From contig NZ_KB904123.1 in assembly GCF_000379985.1 (NCBI RefSeq), positions 1-62,292 of the forward strand: DNA of 62,292 bases, in the 5' to 3' direction. A model generated the notes under the pieces. That model was not told where the DNA came from, ran no database searches, and worked only from the letters and a program-made list of their open reading frames with translations. The stretch comes from Streptococcus caballi DSM 19004 (GTDB lineage: Bacteria; Bacillota; Bacilli; Lactobacillales; Streptococcaceae). The position numbers and the translations under genes are program-made. This document shows, piece by piece, positions 26,207-35,803 of this stretch (positions are counted from its first letter, which is position 1; each line of letters opens with the position of its first letter).

Positions 26207-26231
26207 AAAGTGGCTGTTAGGCCACTTTTTT
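26207..26231 (+). terminator. Terminator after the DUF896 gene
   Basis: AAAGTGGC and GCCACTTT form an 8-bp stem with a 6-nt loop, followed by TTTTTT. Confidence 0.85.
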
Positions 26232-26273
26232 GTTTGTTTTTCTCAACCGTTTTCAGAAAAATATGTTAATTTG

Positions 26274-26282
26274 TGTTACAAT
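26274..26282 (+). promoter_or_regulatory. tkt promoter
   Basis: The extended -10 TGTTACAAT lies 49 bp before the tkt ATG. A weak -35 (TTTCAG, 26251) is at a long spacing. Confidence 0.5.
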
Positions 26283-26331
26283 AGAAGTTGGAAATCGTTT
26301 ATTTGTTTTTTAATAGAAAGGTTGTGTCGTC

Positions 26332-28317
26332 ATGACATTTGATGCTATTGATCAATTGGCAGTAAATACTGTCCGTTTCTTGTCTGTCGAGGCTATTCAA
26401 GCTGCGAATTCTGGTCACCCAGGTCTTCCTATGGGGGCTGCGCCTATGGCCTATGTTTTATGGAATCATGTGATGAATGCTAATCCTAAAACTAGCCGTA
26501 CATGGACTAATCGTGACCGTTTTGTCCTTTCAGCTGGACATGGTTCAGCTTTGTTATACAGTTTGCTCCATCTTTCAGGCTACGATCTTAGTCTAGATGA
26601 TTTGAAGAATTTCCGTCAATGGGCCTCTAAGACACCAGGTCATCCAGAAGTGGGTCATACTGATGGTGTTGAAGCTACGACTGGTCCACTTGGTCAAGGG
26701 ATTGCTAATGCCGTTGGTATGGCTATGGCAGAAGCGCATTTGGCTGCAAAATTCAACAAACCAGGTTTTGATATCGTTGATCACTACACCTACGCCCTTA
26801 ATGGTGATGGCTGTTTGATGGAAGGTGTCAGTCAAGAAGCTGCAAGCTTAGCAGGTCATCTAAAACTTGGCAAATTAGTGCTTCTCTATGATTCAAATGA
26901 TATCTCCCTTGATGGTCCAACATCTATGGCATTTACCGAAGATATCAAAGGGAAATTTGAAGCTTACGGCTGGCAACATATCCTTGTCGAAGATGGTAAT
27001 GACTTGGAAGCAATTGCTAGCGCTCTCGAAGCTGCTAAAGCTGAAAAGGAAAAACCAACCATTATTGAAGTGAAAACTATCATCGGTTTTGGTGCCGAAA
27101 AACAAGGAACGTCAGCGGTCCATGGTGCGCCGCTTGGTCAAGAAGGTATTGATTACGCAAAAAAAGCTCTTGGTTATGATTATCCTGTCTTCACTGTTCC
27201 AGGTGAGGTCGCTAAACGTTTTGAGGTAGGAATCAAGTTCCGTGGCGAAGCTGCTGAAAATGCTTGGAACACTAAGTTCCGTGAATACGAAAAAGCCTAT
27301 CCAGAATTGGCTGCAGAATATAAGACGGCTTTCGCTAATGAAGCTGCACAAGTCAAATTGGCTGCACATGAGCTTGGTACAGCAGTAGCTAGCCGCGTTT
27401 CAAGCCAAGAGGCTATTCAACAAATCTCAGCACAGTTGCCAAACTTTTGGGGAGGTTCAGCCGACTTGTCAGCTTCAAATAATACCATGGTAAAAGCCGA
27501 AAGCGACTTCCAGTCAGATAATTATATTGGCCGCAACATTTGGTTTGGTGTTCGTGAATTTGCTATGGCTGCTGCAATGAATGGTATTGCTCTTCATGGG
27601 GGTACTCGCGTTTACGGAGGGACTTTCTTTGTCTTCTCAAACTATCTTCTTCCTGCTGTTCGTATGGCTGCACTGCAAAAATTACCAACTGTCTATGTCA
27701 TGACGCATGATTCTATTGCCGTTGGGGAAGACGGACCAACTCATGAACCTATTGAACAGCTTGCAAGTGTTCGTTCAATGCCAAATCTCAATGTTATCCG
27801 TCCAGCAGATGGCAACGAGACCAATGCTGCTTGGCAACGTGCGCTTGCAGAGACAGATCGTCCAACCATGCTGGTTTTGACGCGCCAAAATCTTCCTGTT
27901 CTTGAAGGAACCAAAGAATTGGCTGCTCAAGGTATCAATAAAGGGGCCTATATCTTGTCAGAGGCTAAAGGAAAACTTGATGGTATCCTTATTGCCACTG
28001 GTTCAGAAGTTAAATTAGCGCTTGATACGCAAGCTGCTCTTGAAGAAGAGGGTATTTATGTACGAGTTGTTTCAATGCCAGCCCAAAATATCTTTGATGA
28101 ACAAGATGCGGCCTATAAAGAGGAAGTTTTACCAGCCAAAGTGACTAAACGCTTGGCCATCGAAGCTGCTTCAAGTTTTGGTTGGGGCAAATATGTGGGC
28201 TTAAATGGTAAAACATTAACCATTGATACTTGGGGAGCTTCTGCACCAGGTAATCGAATCTTTGAAGAATATGGATTCACTAGCGAAAATGCAGTTAAGC
28301 TTTACAAATCATTGTAA
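26332..28317 (+). CDS. tkt: Transketolase
   Basis: Transketolase is the thiamine-diphosphate enzyme moving two-carbon units in the pentose phosphate pathway. At 661 aa it is full length. [12 protein letters not shown] near 27, [13 protein letters not shown] near 161 (ThDP/Mg binding) and [12 protein letters not shown] near 466 are clear. The start has only a modest ribosome site (AAAGG). Transcription should stop at the hairpin at 28405-28437. Confidence 0.97.
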   Translation: MTFDAIDQLAVNTVRFLSVEAIQAANSGHPGLPMGAAPMAYVLWNHVMNANPKTSRTWTNRDRFVLSAGHGSALLYSLLHLSGYDLSLDDLKNFRQWASKTPGHPEVGHTDGVEATTGPLGQGIANAVGMAMAEAHLAAKFNKPGFDIVDHYTYALNGDGCLMEGVSQEAASLAGHLKLGKLVLLYDSNDISLDGPTSMAFTEDIKGKFEAYGWQHILVEDGNDLEAIASALEAAKAEKEKPTIIEVKTIIGFGAEKQGTSAVHGAPLGQEGIDYAKKALGYDYPVFTVPGEVAKRFEVGIKFRGEAAENAWNTKFREYEKAYPELAAEYKTAFANEAAQVKLAAHELGTAVASRVSSQEAIQQISAQLPNFWGGSADLSASNNTMVKAESDFQSDNYIGRNIWFGVREFAMAAAMNGIALHGGTRVYGGTFFVFSNYLLPAVRMAALQKLPTVYVMTHDSIAVGEDGPTHEPIEQLASVRSMPNLNVIRPADGNETNAAWQRALAETDRPTMLVLTRQNLPVLEGTKELAAQGINKGAYILSEAKGKLDGILIATGSEVKLALDTQAALEEEGIYVRVVSMPAQNIFDEQDAAYKEEVLPAKVTKRLAIEAASSFGWGKYVGLNGKTLTIDTWGASAPGNRIFEEYGFTSENAVKLYKSL

Positions 28318-28404
28318 CTTGTGTGTTCTTTCTAGTAAGAGCATAGAAATTAACAGACTATAAAAAGATAGGTTAGAATGAAGCTTATCCTAATAAGACT
28401 ATCG

Positions 28405-28437
28405 GGGGATAGTGAATGAAAAAACTATCCCCTTTTT
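28405..28437 (+). terminator. tkt terminator overlapping the start of a lipoprotein gene relic
   Basis: GGGGATAGT and ACTATCCCC form a perfect 9-bp stem around a 10-nt loop, followed by TTTTT. The loop contains an ATG, and the 5' arm contains the G-rich ribosome-site candidate of the next open frame. Confidence 0.85.
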
Positions 28438-28797
28438 GGCGACAGGCCTTTCACTTTTAACCTTGGTAGCTTGTGATTTTGATGATAGAGAGATCAGGTT
28501 CAGACTTATTCGTCAAGTCTGGTCTCATCAAGAAGTTCTGCTGCGTCATCATCAGCTTCTAGTGTTAGTTCATCTGCATCAGCCAGTATCTCAGAAGATG
28601 CTACCAAAAAGACAGCTCTTGCGGGTGCAGGTCTTTCAGCAGACCAAGTCACTTTTACGAAGGTCAAACAAGACTTAGAAGATGGCAAAACAGTTTACAA
28701 ACTTGAATTTGTTAAAAATTTAGTGGAATATAGTTATACTATTGACAGTCGCGACGCTGCTATTCTTGAAAAAGAATCAGAAATTGTTAATGACTAG
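28412..28797 (+). pseudogene. Disrupted PepSY-domain lipoprotein gene
   Basis: A frame from GTG 28412 encodes a short lipoprotein signal with the lipobox LTLVAC. A frameshift near 28485-28490 is needed to enter the frame encoding a Ser/Ala-rich linker and then ALAGAGLSADQVTFTKVKQD, followed by GKTVYKLEF and EYSYTIDSRDAAI. This is one PepSY domain, and the frame ends at TAG 28797. PepSY lipoproteins are thought to inhibit peptidases outside the cell. The start region is also the tkt terminator. Confidence 0.75.
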
Positions 28798-28830
28798 CCC
28801 TAATATGAGGAAACTTAGAAAGAAAAGCTG

Positions 28831-28864
28831 AAGAGTTGAGCTCGATGAGTTCAGCTCTTTTTTG
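28831..28864 (+). terminator. Terminator after the lipoprotein relic
   Basis: AAGAGTTGA and TCAGCTCTT pair (one G-U), followed by TTTTTT. Confidence 0.65.
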
Positions 28865-29203
28865 CTAGCCTCAAATCTGCTAATCTGAGAGTTAAAGAGA
28901 ATGGCTGAGCGCAGATTGTTTATTTAGGTCTGTTAGTTGCCTTTGTAGCACTGCAAAGCCATTTTTGCCAGCTCAAAACTTCTTCTGTAGTAGTCAGAAA
29001 ATTAGTTCATTAACAAAATTCATTGTCCTGGACTGATCCTTACCAGTTTATGACAAAAGGATGTCAAGCGTTAATTTTTTATCATATTACCCTCATTTTA
29101 CAGGAAATTGATTGACAAAAAAGAAGTTTTTTTGTATGATTTAGATAATTATTTTGTATTATTTTTGTAGTACAAATAATTTTATATCAAGAGGAGGGAA
29201 GCT
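28865..29203. other. Long leader region of the immunity/ABC cassette
   Basis: About 340 bp contain no supported gene. A strong promoter lies at 29112-29140. The rest is AT-rich and unassigned. Confidence 0.5.
29112..29140 (+). promoter_or_regulatory. Promoter of the immunity-like gene and ABC transporter
   Basis: TTGACA (29112-29117) and TATGAT (29135-29140) are 17 bp apart. The start site would be about 55 bp before the ATG at 29204. Confidence 0.75.
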
Positions 29204-29458
29204 ATGGAAAAGGCTTGTCAAGCTCTATACAATGAAATTAAGTCAGTCTATGATAATAAGGATATTCGTTCCAATCCAGCCTTATCAAATATCCTGTTGA
29301 AGGCCTTGAATAAACTGATTAAGGCTAAAAATGTTCAGCAGATAGCGCTTAGTCTAAATCGCGAACTTCGCCTTTATGAAATGAGCCAGAAGGTACTAAT
29401 GCCCAAGGATCTGCTTTTCTTAAAAAGCCTGACAAGAAAATTGTCAGCAGCTGGCTAA
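29204..29458 (+). CDS. Putative bacteriocin-immunity protein (enterocin A immunity-like)
   Basis: This 84-aa helical protein has the look of the EntA_Immun family (PF08951): a helical bundle with a repeated LLKALNKL..NVQQIALSLNREL pattern and a C-terminal MPKDLLFLKSLTRKL. Such proteins protect producers and bystanders against class II bacteriocins. No bacteriocin precursor is found nearby, so this would be an orphan immunity gene. A good GAGGAGGG precedes the ATG. It is followed after 49 bp by an ABC transporter pair, probably on the same transcript. The family assignment is by pattern only. Confidence 0.55.
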   Translation: MEKACQALYNEIKSVYDNKDIRSNPALSNILLKALNKLIKAKNVQQIALSLNRELRLYEMSQKVLMPKDLLFLKSLTRKLSAAG

Positions 29459-29507
29459 AATTGTTTTACTAAAGTCTAAGATGAGATTAGAAAAGAAGGG
29501 AATAACA

Positions 29508-30251
29508 ATGATTGAGTTTAAACATGTTTCAAAACTATATGGTGATAAGACTGCTCTCAGTGATTTATCTCTGACAATCAATAATGGTGAAATTTTCGGT
29601 CTGATTGGTCACAATGGCGCTGGCAAGACAACGACAATTAGTATTTTGACCTCTATTATTGAGGCTAGCTATGGTGAAGTTTACGTTGATGGGGATTTAT
29701 TAAGTGAGCATCGCGATGCTATCAAGAAAAAAATTGGTTATGTTCCAGATTCACCCGATATTTTTCTTAATTTGACAGCTAATGATTACTGGCATTTTTT
29801 GGCTAACCTTTATGAAGTTCCCAAAGAAGCGGCTGACCAGCGCATTAGTGAATTAAGCCGCCTGTTTGACCTGACTGAACAGTCTAATGATACGATTGAT
29901 AGCTTCTCACATGGGATGCGACAAAAGGTTATCGTTATTGGAGCTCTCGTTTCCAATCCCGATCTCTGGATTTTGGATGAGCCTTTAACAGGACTAGACC
30001 CCCAAGCCTCTTTTGACTTAAAAGAAATGATGAGGGAGCATGCGAGAAGCGGAAAAACCGTCCTTTTCTCAACTCATGTCTTGTCTGTAGCGGAACAATT
30101 ATGCCATCGTATCGGTATTTTGAAACAAGGGAAGCTCATTTTTGTCGGTACCTTGGAAGAATTAAAGACTAGTCATCCTGGTCAGGATTTGGAGAGCATT
30201 TATCTGGATATTGCAGGACGTAAAGCCCAAGAAGAGGGGGGAGTATCATGA
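29508..30251 (+). CDS. ABC transporter ATP-binding protein (ABC-2 type exporter)
   Basis: This 247-aa ATPase has Walker A GHNGAGKTT near 37-45, a signature-like SFSHGMRQKV, Walker B LWILDEPLTGLD and the H-loop STHVLS. The signature reads FSHGMRQK rather than LSGGQ, common in the EcsA/drug-exporter group. I chose ATG 29508 after AGAAGGG. The stop overlaps the permease start (ATGA), so the pair forms one transporter. Confidence 0.9.
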   Translation: MIEFKHVSKLYGDKTALSDLSLTINNGEIFGLIGHNGAGKTTTISILTSIIEASYGEVYVDGDLLSEHRDAIKKKIGYVPDSPDIFLNLTANDYWHFLANLYEVPKEAADQRISELSRLFDLTEQSNDTIDSFSHGMRQKVIVIGALVSNPDLWILDEPLTGLDPQASFDLKEMMREHARSGKTVLFSTHVLSVAEQLCHRIGILKQGKLIFVGTLEELKTSHPGQDLESIYLDIAGRKAQEEGGVS

Positions 30252-31852
30252 GATGGTCTACCGTTTGGGAATTATTTAAAATTAATATTCTCTACTCTAA
30301 TCCACAAGCTCTTACCAATATTAAAAATAAGCAGAAAAAGAGACCCAAGAAGAATTTTTCAGCCTATAAAAGCGTCTTGAACCAGCAGATTATGACCATG
30401 GTTCTTTTCCTCTTTATCTATATTTTTATGTTTGTTAATATAAACTACAAAAACTACCCTGGTTTCTTTTCCTTTTATATGGCTATCTTTTTTATGCTAT
30501 CCTTGGTGTCTGCTTTTTCGGCTATGTACTCCGTTTTTTACGAAAGCAATGATGTCAAACTCTATGTTTACTTGCCAATCAAGCCATCAGAGCTCTACTT
30601 AGCTAAATTATTGTCCTCAATGGGCATGGGATCTATTTTCTTGATGCCGATTTTGCCTTTAATGCTCATAGCTTATTGGCAAATCTTAGGTGGACCGCTA
30701 GCAATCTTTCCAGCCCTTTTGAATTTCATCGTTATGGTCGTTAGTTCAAATGCCCTGTCTCTTTATATCAATAGTTTGTTTGGAAAAATTATTATGAGGA
30801 GTCCTCATCGTAAGCTAATTTCAACGATTTTGTTGCTTCTTTCGACTATGGGCGCTATGGGATTTGTTCTTTATTTGAATGTTATTAATCAATCTAGTCT
30901 TTCAAGTCAAGGACAGCTTACAGATCGTGCTTTGATTCCTTATTTTAGAGGTTTTTATGATGTAGTTCATGTTCCTTTCAGGTTGGTAACTCTTGTTAAT
31001 TATTGGTTGCCTCTTATACTTGTCGCAGGGCTGATTGTCCATATCATCAAATCTGTCATGCCTAAATACTATGAAGAGAGCCTCTATCAGACAATCTCAG
31101 GATCTAAAAAGAAGGTTAGGACCTTTAAGGAGCAAACCATCACTAAAGTGATGGTCAAACACCATTTGTCTACGCTGGGCAATGCCTCTCTCTTGGTTCA
31201 GTCTTTCATCATGCCTATTACTTTCTTCATTATTTTTCTGACACCTAGTCTGTCTAATGGTCTTGACTTTGCTGCCTTGATTCCTTGGCAATATTTTGGG
31301 GTAGCTCTCTTGACTGGTGCCCTTATCGGGACAACTTGTTCCCTCCCCACCTCACTTTTAGCTGTTGGCATGTCCTTGGAAAAAGATAATTTCATTTATT
31401 TTAAATCCTTACCCCTGAATTTCAAGCAATTCTTGAAGCAAAAATTCTTGGTTCTCTATTTAGTTCAAATCGGAGTGCCTCTCCTTATCTATCTTTTGGT
31501 GACGCTCTTATTAATGCATTTAAATCCTCTCATTGTCCTCTTTTTCCTACTTGGGCTTGCCTTAGGAACCCTCATTCAAGGACAGTTCATGTACAAGCGT
31601 GATTACAAGAATTTGGTACTTAACTGGCAGGATATCACCCAGCTGTTTTCTCGCAGTGGTGGACAATGGCTGAGCTTCGGTCTGATGATGGGAGATTTCT
31701 TTTTAGGAGCCATACTGATTGGATTAACTGTTTTCCTATCTCTAGTGACCAATGCCTTGGCTGTTAACCTTGTTTTAGTCATTTTAGTGGTCTTTGCCGG
31801 TCTTCTTTTGCAAGTTTTTCTTCATAAGAGTTTCTGGGCAAAGCTAAAATAA
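30248..31852 (+). CDS. ABC transporter permease, 12-helix exporter type
   Basis: This 534-aa protein has about twelve hydrophobic segments and a basic loop near 270-285 (SGSKKKVRTFKEQ). Its ATPase partner is coupled by a 4-nt overlap. This size fits ABC-2-like permeases that export peptides, drugs or lipids. With a probable immunity gene first in the operon, export or sensing of an antimicrobial peptide is plausible but unproven. Confidence 0.8.
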   Translation: MRWSTVWELFKINILYSNPQALTNIKNKQKKRPKKNFSAYKSVLNQQIMTMVLFLFIYIFMFVNINYKNYPGFFSFYMAIFFMLSLVSAFSAMYSVFYESNDVKLYVYLPIKPSELYLAKLLSSMGMGSIFLMPILPLMLIAYWQILGGPLAIFPALLNFIVMVVSSNALSLYINSLFGKIIMRSPHRKLISTILLLLSTMGAMGFVLYLNVINQSSLSSQGQLTDRALIPYFRGFYDVVHVPFRLVTLVNYWLPLILVAGLIVHIIKSVMPKYYEESLYQTISGSKKKVRTFKEQTITKVMVKHHLSTLGNASLLVQSFIMPITFFIIFLTPSLSNGLDFAALIPWQYFGVALLTGALIGTTCSLPTSLLAVGMSLEKDNFIYFKSLPLNFKQFLKQKFLVLYLVQIGVPLLIYLLVTLLLMHLNPLIVLFFLLGLALGTLIQGQFMYKRDYKNLVLNWQDITQLFSRSGGQWLSFGLMMGDFFLGAILIGLTVFLSLVTNALAVNLVLVILVVFAGLLLQVFLHKSFWAKLK

Positions 31853-31858
31853 TAAGTC

Positions 31859-31890
31859 AGCACTAATTTAGTAAAAATTAGTGCTTTTTA
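31859..31890 (+). terminator. Terminator before proB
   Basis: AGCACTAATTT and AAATTAGTGCT form a perfect 11-bp stem followed by TTTTT. It ends 14 bp before the proB -10 box. Confidence 0.9.
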
Positions 31891-31901
31891 ATATTTATTT
31901 A

Positions 31902-31917
31902 TGCTATAATCGTCTTA
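31902..31917 (+). promoter_or_regulatory. Extended -10 promoter placing the start site at the proB ATG
   Basis: TGCTATAAT (31902-31910) is followed by 6 nt and then the proB ATG at 31917. The expected transcription start coincides with the A of the ATG, and there is no Shine-Dalgarno sequence. This fits a leaderless mRNA. Confidence 0.7.
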
Positions 31918-32717
31918 TGAAACGAAATTTTGAAGCTATAAAACGTATTGTTATTAAAATCGGGACCAGTTCACTGGTTTTGCCAAATGGGAAAATTAAT
32001 TTGGCGAAAATTGACCAATTGGCTTTTGTTATTTCAAGCCTGATGAATAAGGGATTGGAAGTTACCTTAGTCTCATCAGGTGCTATGGGTTTTGGGCTGA
32101 ATATGCTTGACCTAGCTAAGCGCCCCAAAGAACTTGCTCAGCAACAAGCAGTTTCTAGTGTTGGTCAGGTGGCCATGATGAGCCTTTATTCGCAGATTTT
32201 CTCTCACTATCAGACCACCGTATCGCAAATTCTATTGACACGGGATGTTGTGGAGTATCCAGAAAGTCTAGGAAATGTTACCAATGCCTTTGAGAGCCTC
32301 TTCAAACTGGGCATTGTTCCCATTGTTAATGAAAACGACGCCATCAGCGTCGAAGAAATGGATCACATCACCAAATTTGGTGATAATGACCGCTTATCGG
32401 CTGTTGTTGCTAAAATCACAAAGGCAGATTTGTTAATTATGCTGTCAGATATTGATGGTCTCTTTGACAAAAATCCAACAGTTTATGAAGACGCTCAATT
32501 GCGCAGCTATGTTCCTGAAATTACTGATGAGATCCTTAAATCAGCTGGTGGAGTAGGTAGTAAATTTGGAACGGGTGGCATGCTCAGCAAAATCAAGAGT
32601 GCCCAGATGGTTTTTGAGAATGGTGGTCAGATGGTCTTGATGAATGGAGAAAAACCACGCGATATTCTGCGTGTTTTAGATGGTGCACCACTTGGAACCC
32701 TCTTTGCTCAGAAATAG
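31917..32717 (+). CDS. proB: Glutamate 5-kinase
   Basis: ProB phosphorylates glutamate in the first step of proline synthesis. The 266-aa protein begins [20 protein letters not shown] with the kinase SSGAMGFG and the NENDAIS motif near 138. A C-terminal PUA domain is absent, as in the short streptococcal forms. The ATG appears leaderless. It lies 13 bp before proA. Confidence 0.96.
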   Translation: MKRNFEAIKRIVIKIGTSSLVLPNGKINLAKIDQLAFVISSLMNKGLEVTLVSSGAMGFGLNMLDLAKRPKELAQQQAVSSVGQVAMMSLYSQIFSHYQTTVSQILLTRDVVEYPESLGNVTNAFESLFKLGIVPIVNENDAISVEEMDHITKFGDNDRLSAVVAKITKADLLIMLSDIDGLFDKNPTVYEDAQLRSYVPEITDEILKSAGGVGSKFGTGGMLSKIKSAQMVFENGGQMVLMNGEKPRDILRVLDGAPLGTLFAQK

Positions 32718-32730
32718 AAAGGGAGCAGCT

Positions 32731-33981
32731 ATGACATATATTGAAGAACTAGGAAAAAAGGCCAGACAGGCTAGCACAGACTTAGTTAAGCTTGGAACAG
32801 CACAAAAAAATGCCCTTCTCATACAAGTTGCGGCTGATTTGATTGAAAATACTGATTATATCTTGTCTGAAAATCAGAAAGACCTCGACTTAGCTGAAAA
32901 ACACGGTATTTCGTCTATCATGTTGGATCGCTTACGCCTAGATGCTGACCGTTTGCAAGGCATTGCCCAAGGTGTGCATCAGGTAGCCGATTTGCAGGAT
33001 CCCATTGGTCAAGTGGTTCGCGGCTATACTAATTTAGATGGTTTAAAGATTGTTCAAAAACGCGTACCCCTTGGTGTCATTGCTATGATTTTTGAAAGCC
33101 GTCCAAATGTTTCTGTAGACGCTTTTAGTTTGGCTTTCAAGACTGGCAATGCTATTATTCTTCGTGGTGGTCGTGATGCTATCGCCTCAAATACAGCTTT
33201 AATCAATGTCATTCGTCAAACCTTGGTCAATGCTGGAATTAATCCCAATGTTGTGCAATTAGTAGAAGATACAAGTCATGAAGTGGCCGAGGAGCTCATG
33301 CAAGCCATCGCTTACATTGATGTTCTTATTCCACGTGGAAGCGGTCGTCTTATCCAAACTGTTAAGGAAAAATCCAAAGTTCCTTTCATTGAGACAGGCG
33401 TTGGTAATGTGCACATTTATGTTGACGATTCAGCGGATCTTGAAATGGCGGTGCAAATTGTAATAAATGCTAAGACACAGCGTCCTAGCGTTTGTAATGC
33501 AGCAGAAAGCTTAGTCGTTCATCGAGCGATAGCAGAGCAGTTTCTGCCAAAATTAGAAGAAGCTTTGGATGCTGTACAAGCAGTGGAATTTCGTGCAGAC
33601 TCAGCAGCGCTAGCTATTTTCCGAAAGGCAGTTCCAGCTGAAGAAGAAGATTATGGTACAGAATTTTTGGACTATATCATGTCTGTCAAAGTGGTTGACG
33701 ACTTAGATGAGGCGATTGGGTGGATAAACAAGTATAGCAGCCACCATTCGGAAGCTATTGTGACGCGCGACATCACTCATGCAGAACAATTCCAAGAACA
33801 GATTGATTCAGCCGCTGTTTATGTTAATGCTTCGACACGTTTTACAGACGGATTTGTCTTTGGATTGGGTGCAGAAATCGGTATTTCAACGCAAAAACTA
33901 CACGCGCGTGGGCCAATGGGCTTGGAAGCTTTGACCAGTACAAAATTCTATATCAATGGGAATGGTCAAGTTAGAAAGTAA
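32731..33981 (+). CDS. proA: Glutamate-5-semialdehyde dehydrogenase (gamma-glutamyl phosphate reductase)
   Basis: ProA reduces gamma-glutamyl phosphate with NADPH in proline synthesis. The 416-aa protein has [17 protein letters not shown], the catalytic Cys in [12 protein letters not shown] and the C-terminal [13 protein letters not shown] 32731 follows AAAGGGAGC. The short spacing to proB shows an operon. Confidence 0.97.
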   Translation: MTYIEELGKKARQASTDLVKLGTAQKNALLIQVAADLIENTDYILSENQKDLDLAEKHGISSIMLDRLRLDADRLQGIAQGVHQVADLQDPIGQVVRGYTNLDGLKIVQKRVPLGVIAMIFESRPNVSVDAFSLAFKTGNAIILRGGRDAIASNTALINVIRQTLVNAGINPNVVQLVEDTSHEVAEELMQAIAYIDVLIPRGSGRLIQTVKEKSKVPFIETGVGNVHIYVDDSADLEMAVQIVINAKTQRPSVCNAAESLVVHRAIAEQFLPKLEEALDAVQAVEFRADSAALAIFRKAVPAEEEDYGTEFLDYIMSVKVVDDLDEAIGWINKYSSHHSEAIVTRDITHAEQFQEQIDSAAVYVNASTRFTDGFVFGLGAEIGISTQKLHARGPMGLEALTSTKFYINGNGQVRK

Positions 33982-34002
33982 GTAAGCTGTTAGGTGAGAT
34001 TG

Positions 34003-34425
34003 ATGAGCAGGAAAAAGGAATTATTGGAAGCTAGAAGCGCTTTAGAGAGGGCTTTAACTCAAGTGACATTAGTCAAAAAAGAGGTTCAATCAGCTCAAAA
34101 TTGGGGTCTTTTTGATATTTTTGCAGGTGACTTCTTTATTAGTCTCCTTAAGCGAAATAAGATTACTCGAGTCAATGAGTACATGGAACAATTAAAACAA
34201 ACCTTGGTTCAAGCGCAAAAAGAGTTGGCTGATATCAACATGGAGCTGCTTACGGATATTTCAAACAACTCAAGCGATTATTTCTGGGATGTTTGGTTTG
34301 ATAATATTTTCACCGATTTTCGTGTCCAAGGTCAGTTAGATAAGGTTGCAGATCAGCTGGAAAAACTGGAACATCAGCTGAAGTTCATATTAAAGGATAT
34401 TCAAAAAATTTTGACGACTTTGTAA
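34003..34425 (+). CDS. Small coiled-coil protein of unknown function
   Basis: I do not recognise the family. The 140-aa protein is mostly helical, with two heptad-rich segments (about 1-30 and 55-140) and a Trp/Phe-rich centre (QNWGLFDIFAGDFFISLLKR, then SDYFWDVWFDNIFTDF). It has no signal peptide or membrane helix. It lies 21 bp after proA and ends at a terminator just before rsmH, so it is probably in the proBA transcript. Confidence 0.7.
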   Translation: MSRKKELLEARSALERALTQVTLVKKEVQSAQNWGLFDIFAGDFFISLLKRNKITRVNEYMEQLKQTLVQAQKELADINMELLTDISNNSSDYFWDVWFDNIFTDFRVQGQLDKVADQLEKLEHQLKFILKDIQKILTTL

Positions 34426-34433
34426 GAAAAGAT

Positions 34434-34478
34434 AAATCAGGAGCTTGCTATTAAGGCGGTCCCTGATTTCTTTTTTCT
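34434..34478 (+). terminator. Terminator before rsmH
   Basis: AAATCAGG and CCTGATTT pair around a 20-nt apical region and are followed by a long T run. Confidence 0.7.
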
Positions 34479-34498
34479 TTTATAAAATAGATAAATTA

Positions 34499-34515
34499 TG
34501 GTAAAATAAGAGCTA
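34499..34515 (+). promoter_or_regulatory. Extended -10 promoter placing the start site at the rsmH ATG
   Basis: TGGTAAAAT (34499-34507) is followed by 7 nt and then ATG 34515. No Shine-Dalgarno sequence is present. This again suggests a leaderless mRNA. Confidence 0.6.
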
Positions 34516-35465
34516 TGACAAGAGATTTTCATCATATTACTGTGCTCTTACGTGAGACGATTGATATGCTTGATGTCAAACCAGATGGCATCTATGTTGA
34601 TGCTACGCTTGGAGGAGCAGGGCACAGTAAATACTTACTTTCGCAATTAGGCCCAAATGGACATTTATATGCCTTTGATCAAGATCAAAAGGCAATTGAT
34701 AATGCTAAAAATCGTTTGAAAGATTATGTAGACAATGGTCAAGTGACGTTTATCAAAGATAATTTTAGAAATCTTCAATCTTCCTTAGCTGATTTAGGTG
34801 TTACAGAGATTGACGGAATTTGTTACGATTTAGGTGTTTCTAGTCCGCAGCTGGACGAGCGTGAGCGTGGCTTTTCTTACAAACAAGATGCTCCGCTCGA
34901 TATGCGAATGAATCAAGACCAGCCTTTAACAGCTTATCAAGTTGTTAATACTTATGACTACCATGATTTGGTGCGCATTTTCTTTAAATACGGCGAAGAT
35001 AAATTTTCAAAACAAATTGCTCGAAAGATTGAGCAGGCTAGGCAAATCAAGCCCATTGAAACAACGACTGAACTGGCTGAGATTATCAAGTCAGCTAAGC
35101 CAGCCAAAGAATTGAAGAAAAAAGGGCATCCTGCTAAGCAAATTTTTCAAGCTATTCGTATTGAGGTTAATGATGAGCTAGGAGCAGCAGATGAGTCCAT
35201 TCAACAGGCTATAGATTTGTTGGCGGTGGACGGACGTATCTCGGTGATTACTTTTCATTCGCTTGAGGATCGTTTGACCAAGCAATTATTCAAGGAAGCT
35301 TCAACAGTTGAGGTTCCTAAGGGATTACCTTTTATTCCAGAAGATTTGCAGCCTAAATTAGCATTAGTCAATCGCAAACCCATCTTGCCAAGCCAAGAAG
35401 AATTGGAAGTTAACAATCGTGCCCACTCAGCGAAGTTAAGAGTGGCTAGAAAAATTCGACAATAA
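34515..35465 (+). CDS. rsmH: 16S rRNA (cytosine-1402 N4) methyltransferase
   Basis: RsmH (MraW) methylates C1402 of 16S rRNA with SAM. The 316-aa protein has [14 protein letters not shown], the SAM-binding [10 protein letters not shown], and RVEVNDELG-type IEVNDELGA. It is first in the conserved rsmH-ftsL-pbp2X-mraY cluster. The ATG seems to lie at the transcript start. Confidence 0.96.
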   Translation: MTRDFHHITVLLRETIDMLDVKPDGIYVDATLGGAGHSKYLLSQLGPNGHLYAFDQDQKAIDNAKNRLKDYVDNGQVTFIKDNFRNLQSSLADLGVTEIDGICYDLGVSSPQLDERERGFSYKQDAPLDMRMNQDQPLTAYQVVNTYDYHDLVRIFFKYGEDKFSKQIARKIEQARQIKPIETTTELAEIIKSAKPAKELKKKGHPAKQIFQAIRIEVNDELGAADESIQQAIDLLAVDGRISVITFHSLEDRLTKQLFKEASTVEVPKGLPFIPEDLQPKLALVNRKPILPSQEELEVNNRAHSAKLRVARKIRQ

Positions 35466-35476
35466 AGTGAAATCTT

Positions 35477-35800
35477 ATGACAAATGAAAAACAAACTGAA
35501 GCGTTGACAGATGTCTTGCAAAGAAGAATTAGAACTTTCTCCCGTGTGGAGAAGGTCTTTTATGGTTCTATCATTCTAACAGCTATTACCATGGCTATTG
35601 GCATTATTTTTCTACAAAGTCGCAATCTACAAGTTCAACAGGATATTACTAGCCTGAATAAAGCCATTAGCGAGCAACAAGTACAGCTTGATAATGCCAA
35701 ACAGGAAGTCAATGAGTTATCTAACCGTGATCGCATTACTAAGATTGCTGAGAAAGCAGGCCTTAGTAATCAGCAGAATAATATCCAAAAGGTGGACTAG
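35477..35800 (+). CDS. ftsL: Cell division protein FtsL
   Basis: FtsL is a bitopic division protein acting with DivIC/FtsB and DivIB at the septum. The 107-aa protein has a cytoplasmic part (about 1-30), one membrane helix (about 33-52) and an extracellular coiled coil. It lies 11 bp after rsmH and 3 bp before pbp2X. Confidence 0.92.
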   Translation: MTNEKQTEALTDVLQRRIRTFSRVEKVFYGSIILTAITMAIGIIFLQSRNLQVQQDITSLNKAISEQQVQLDNAKQEVNELSNRDRITKIAEKAGLSNQQNNIQKVD

Positions 35801-35803
35801 TCA

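Noticed and set aside
28865..29140. ComE/BlpR-type direct repeats before the immunity-like gene
   Set aside because: I looked for paired ACCATTTCAG-like repeats. Only isolated partial resemblances (CATTTTACAGG) were found, with no second copy at the right spacing.
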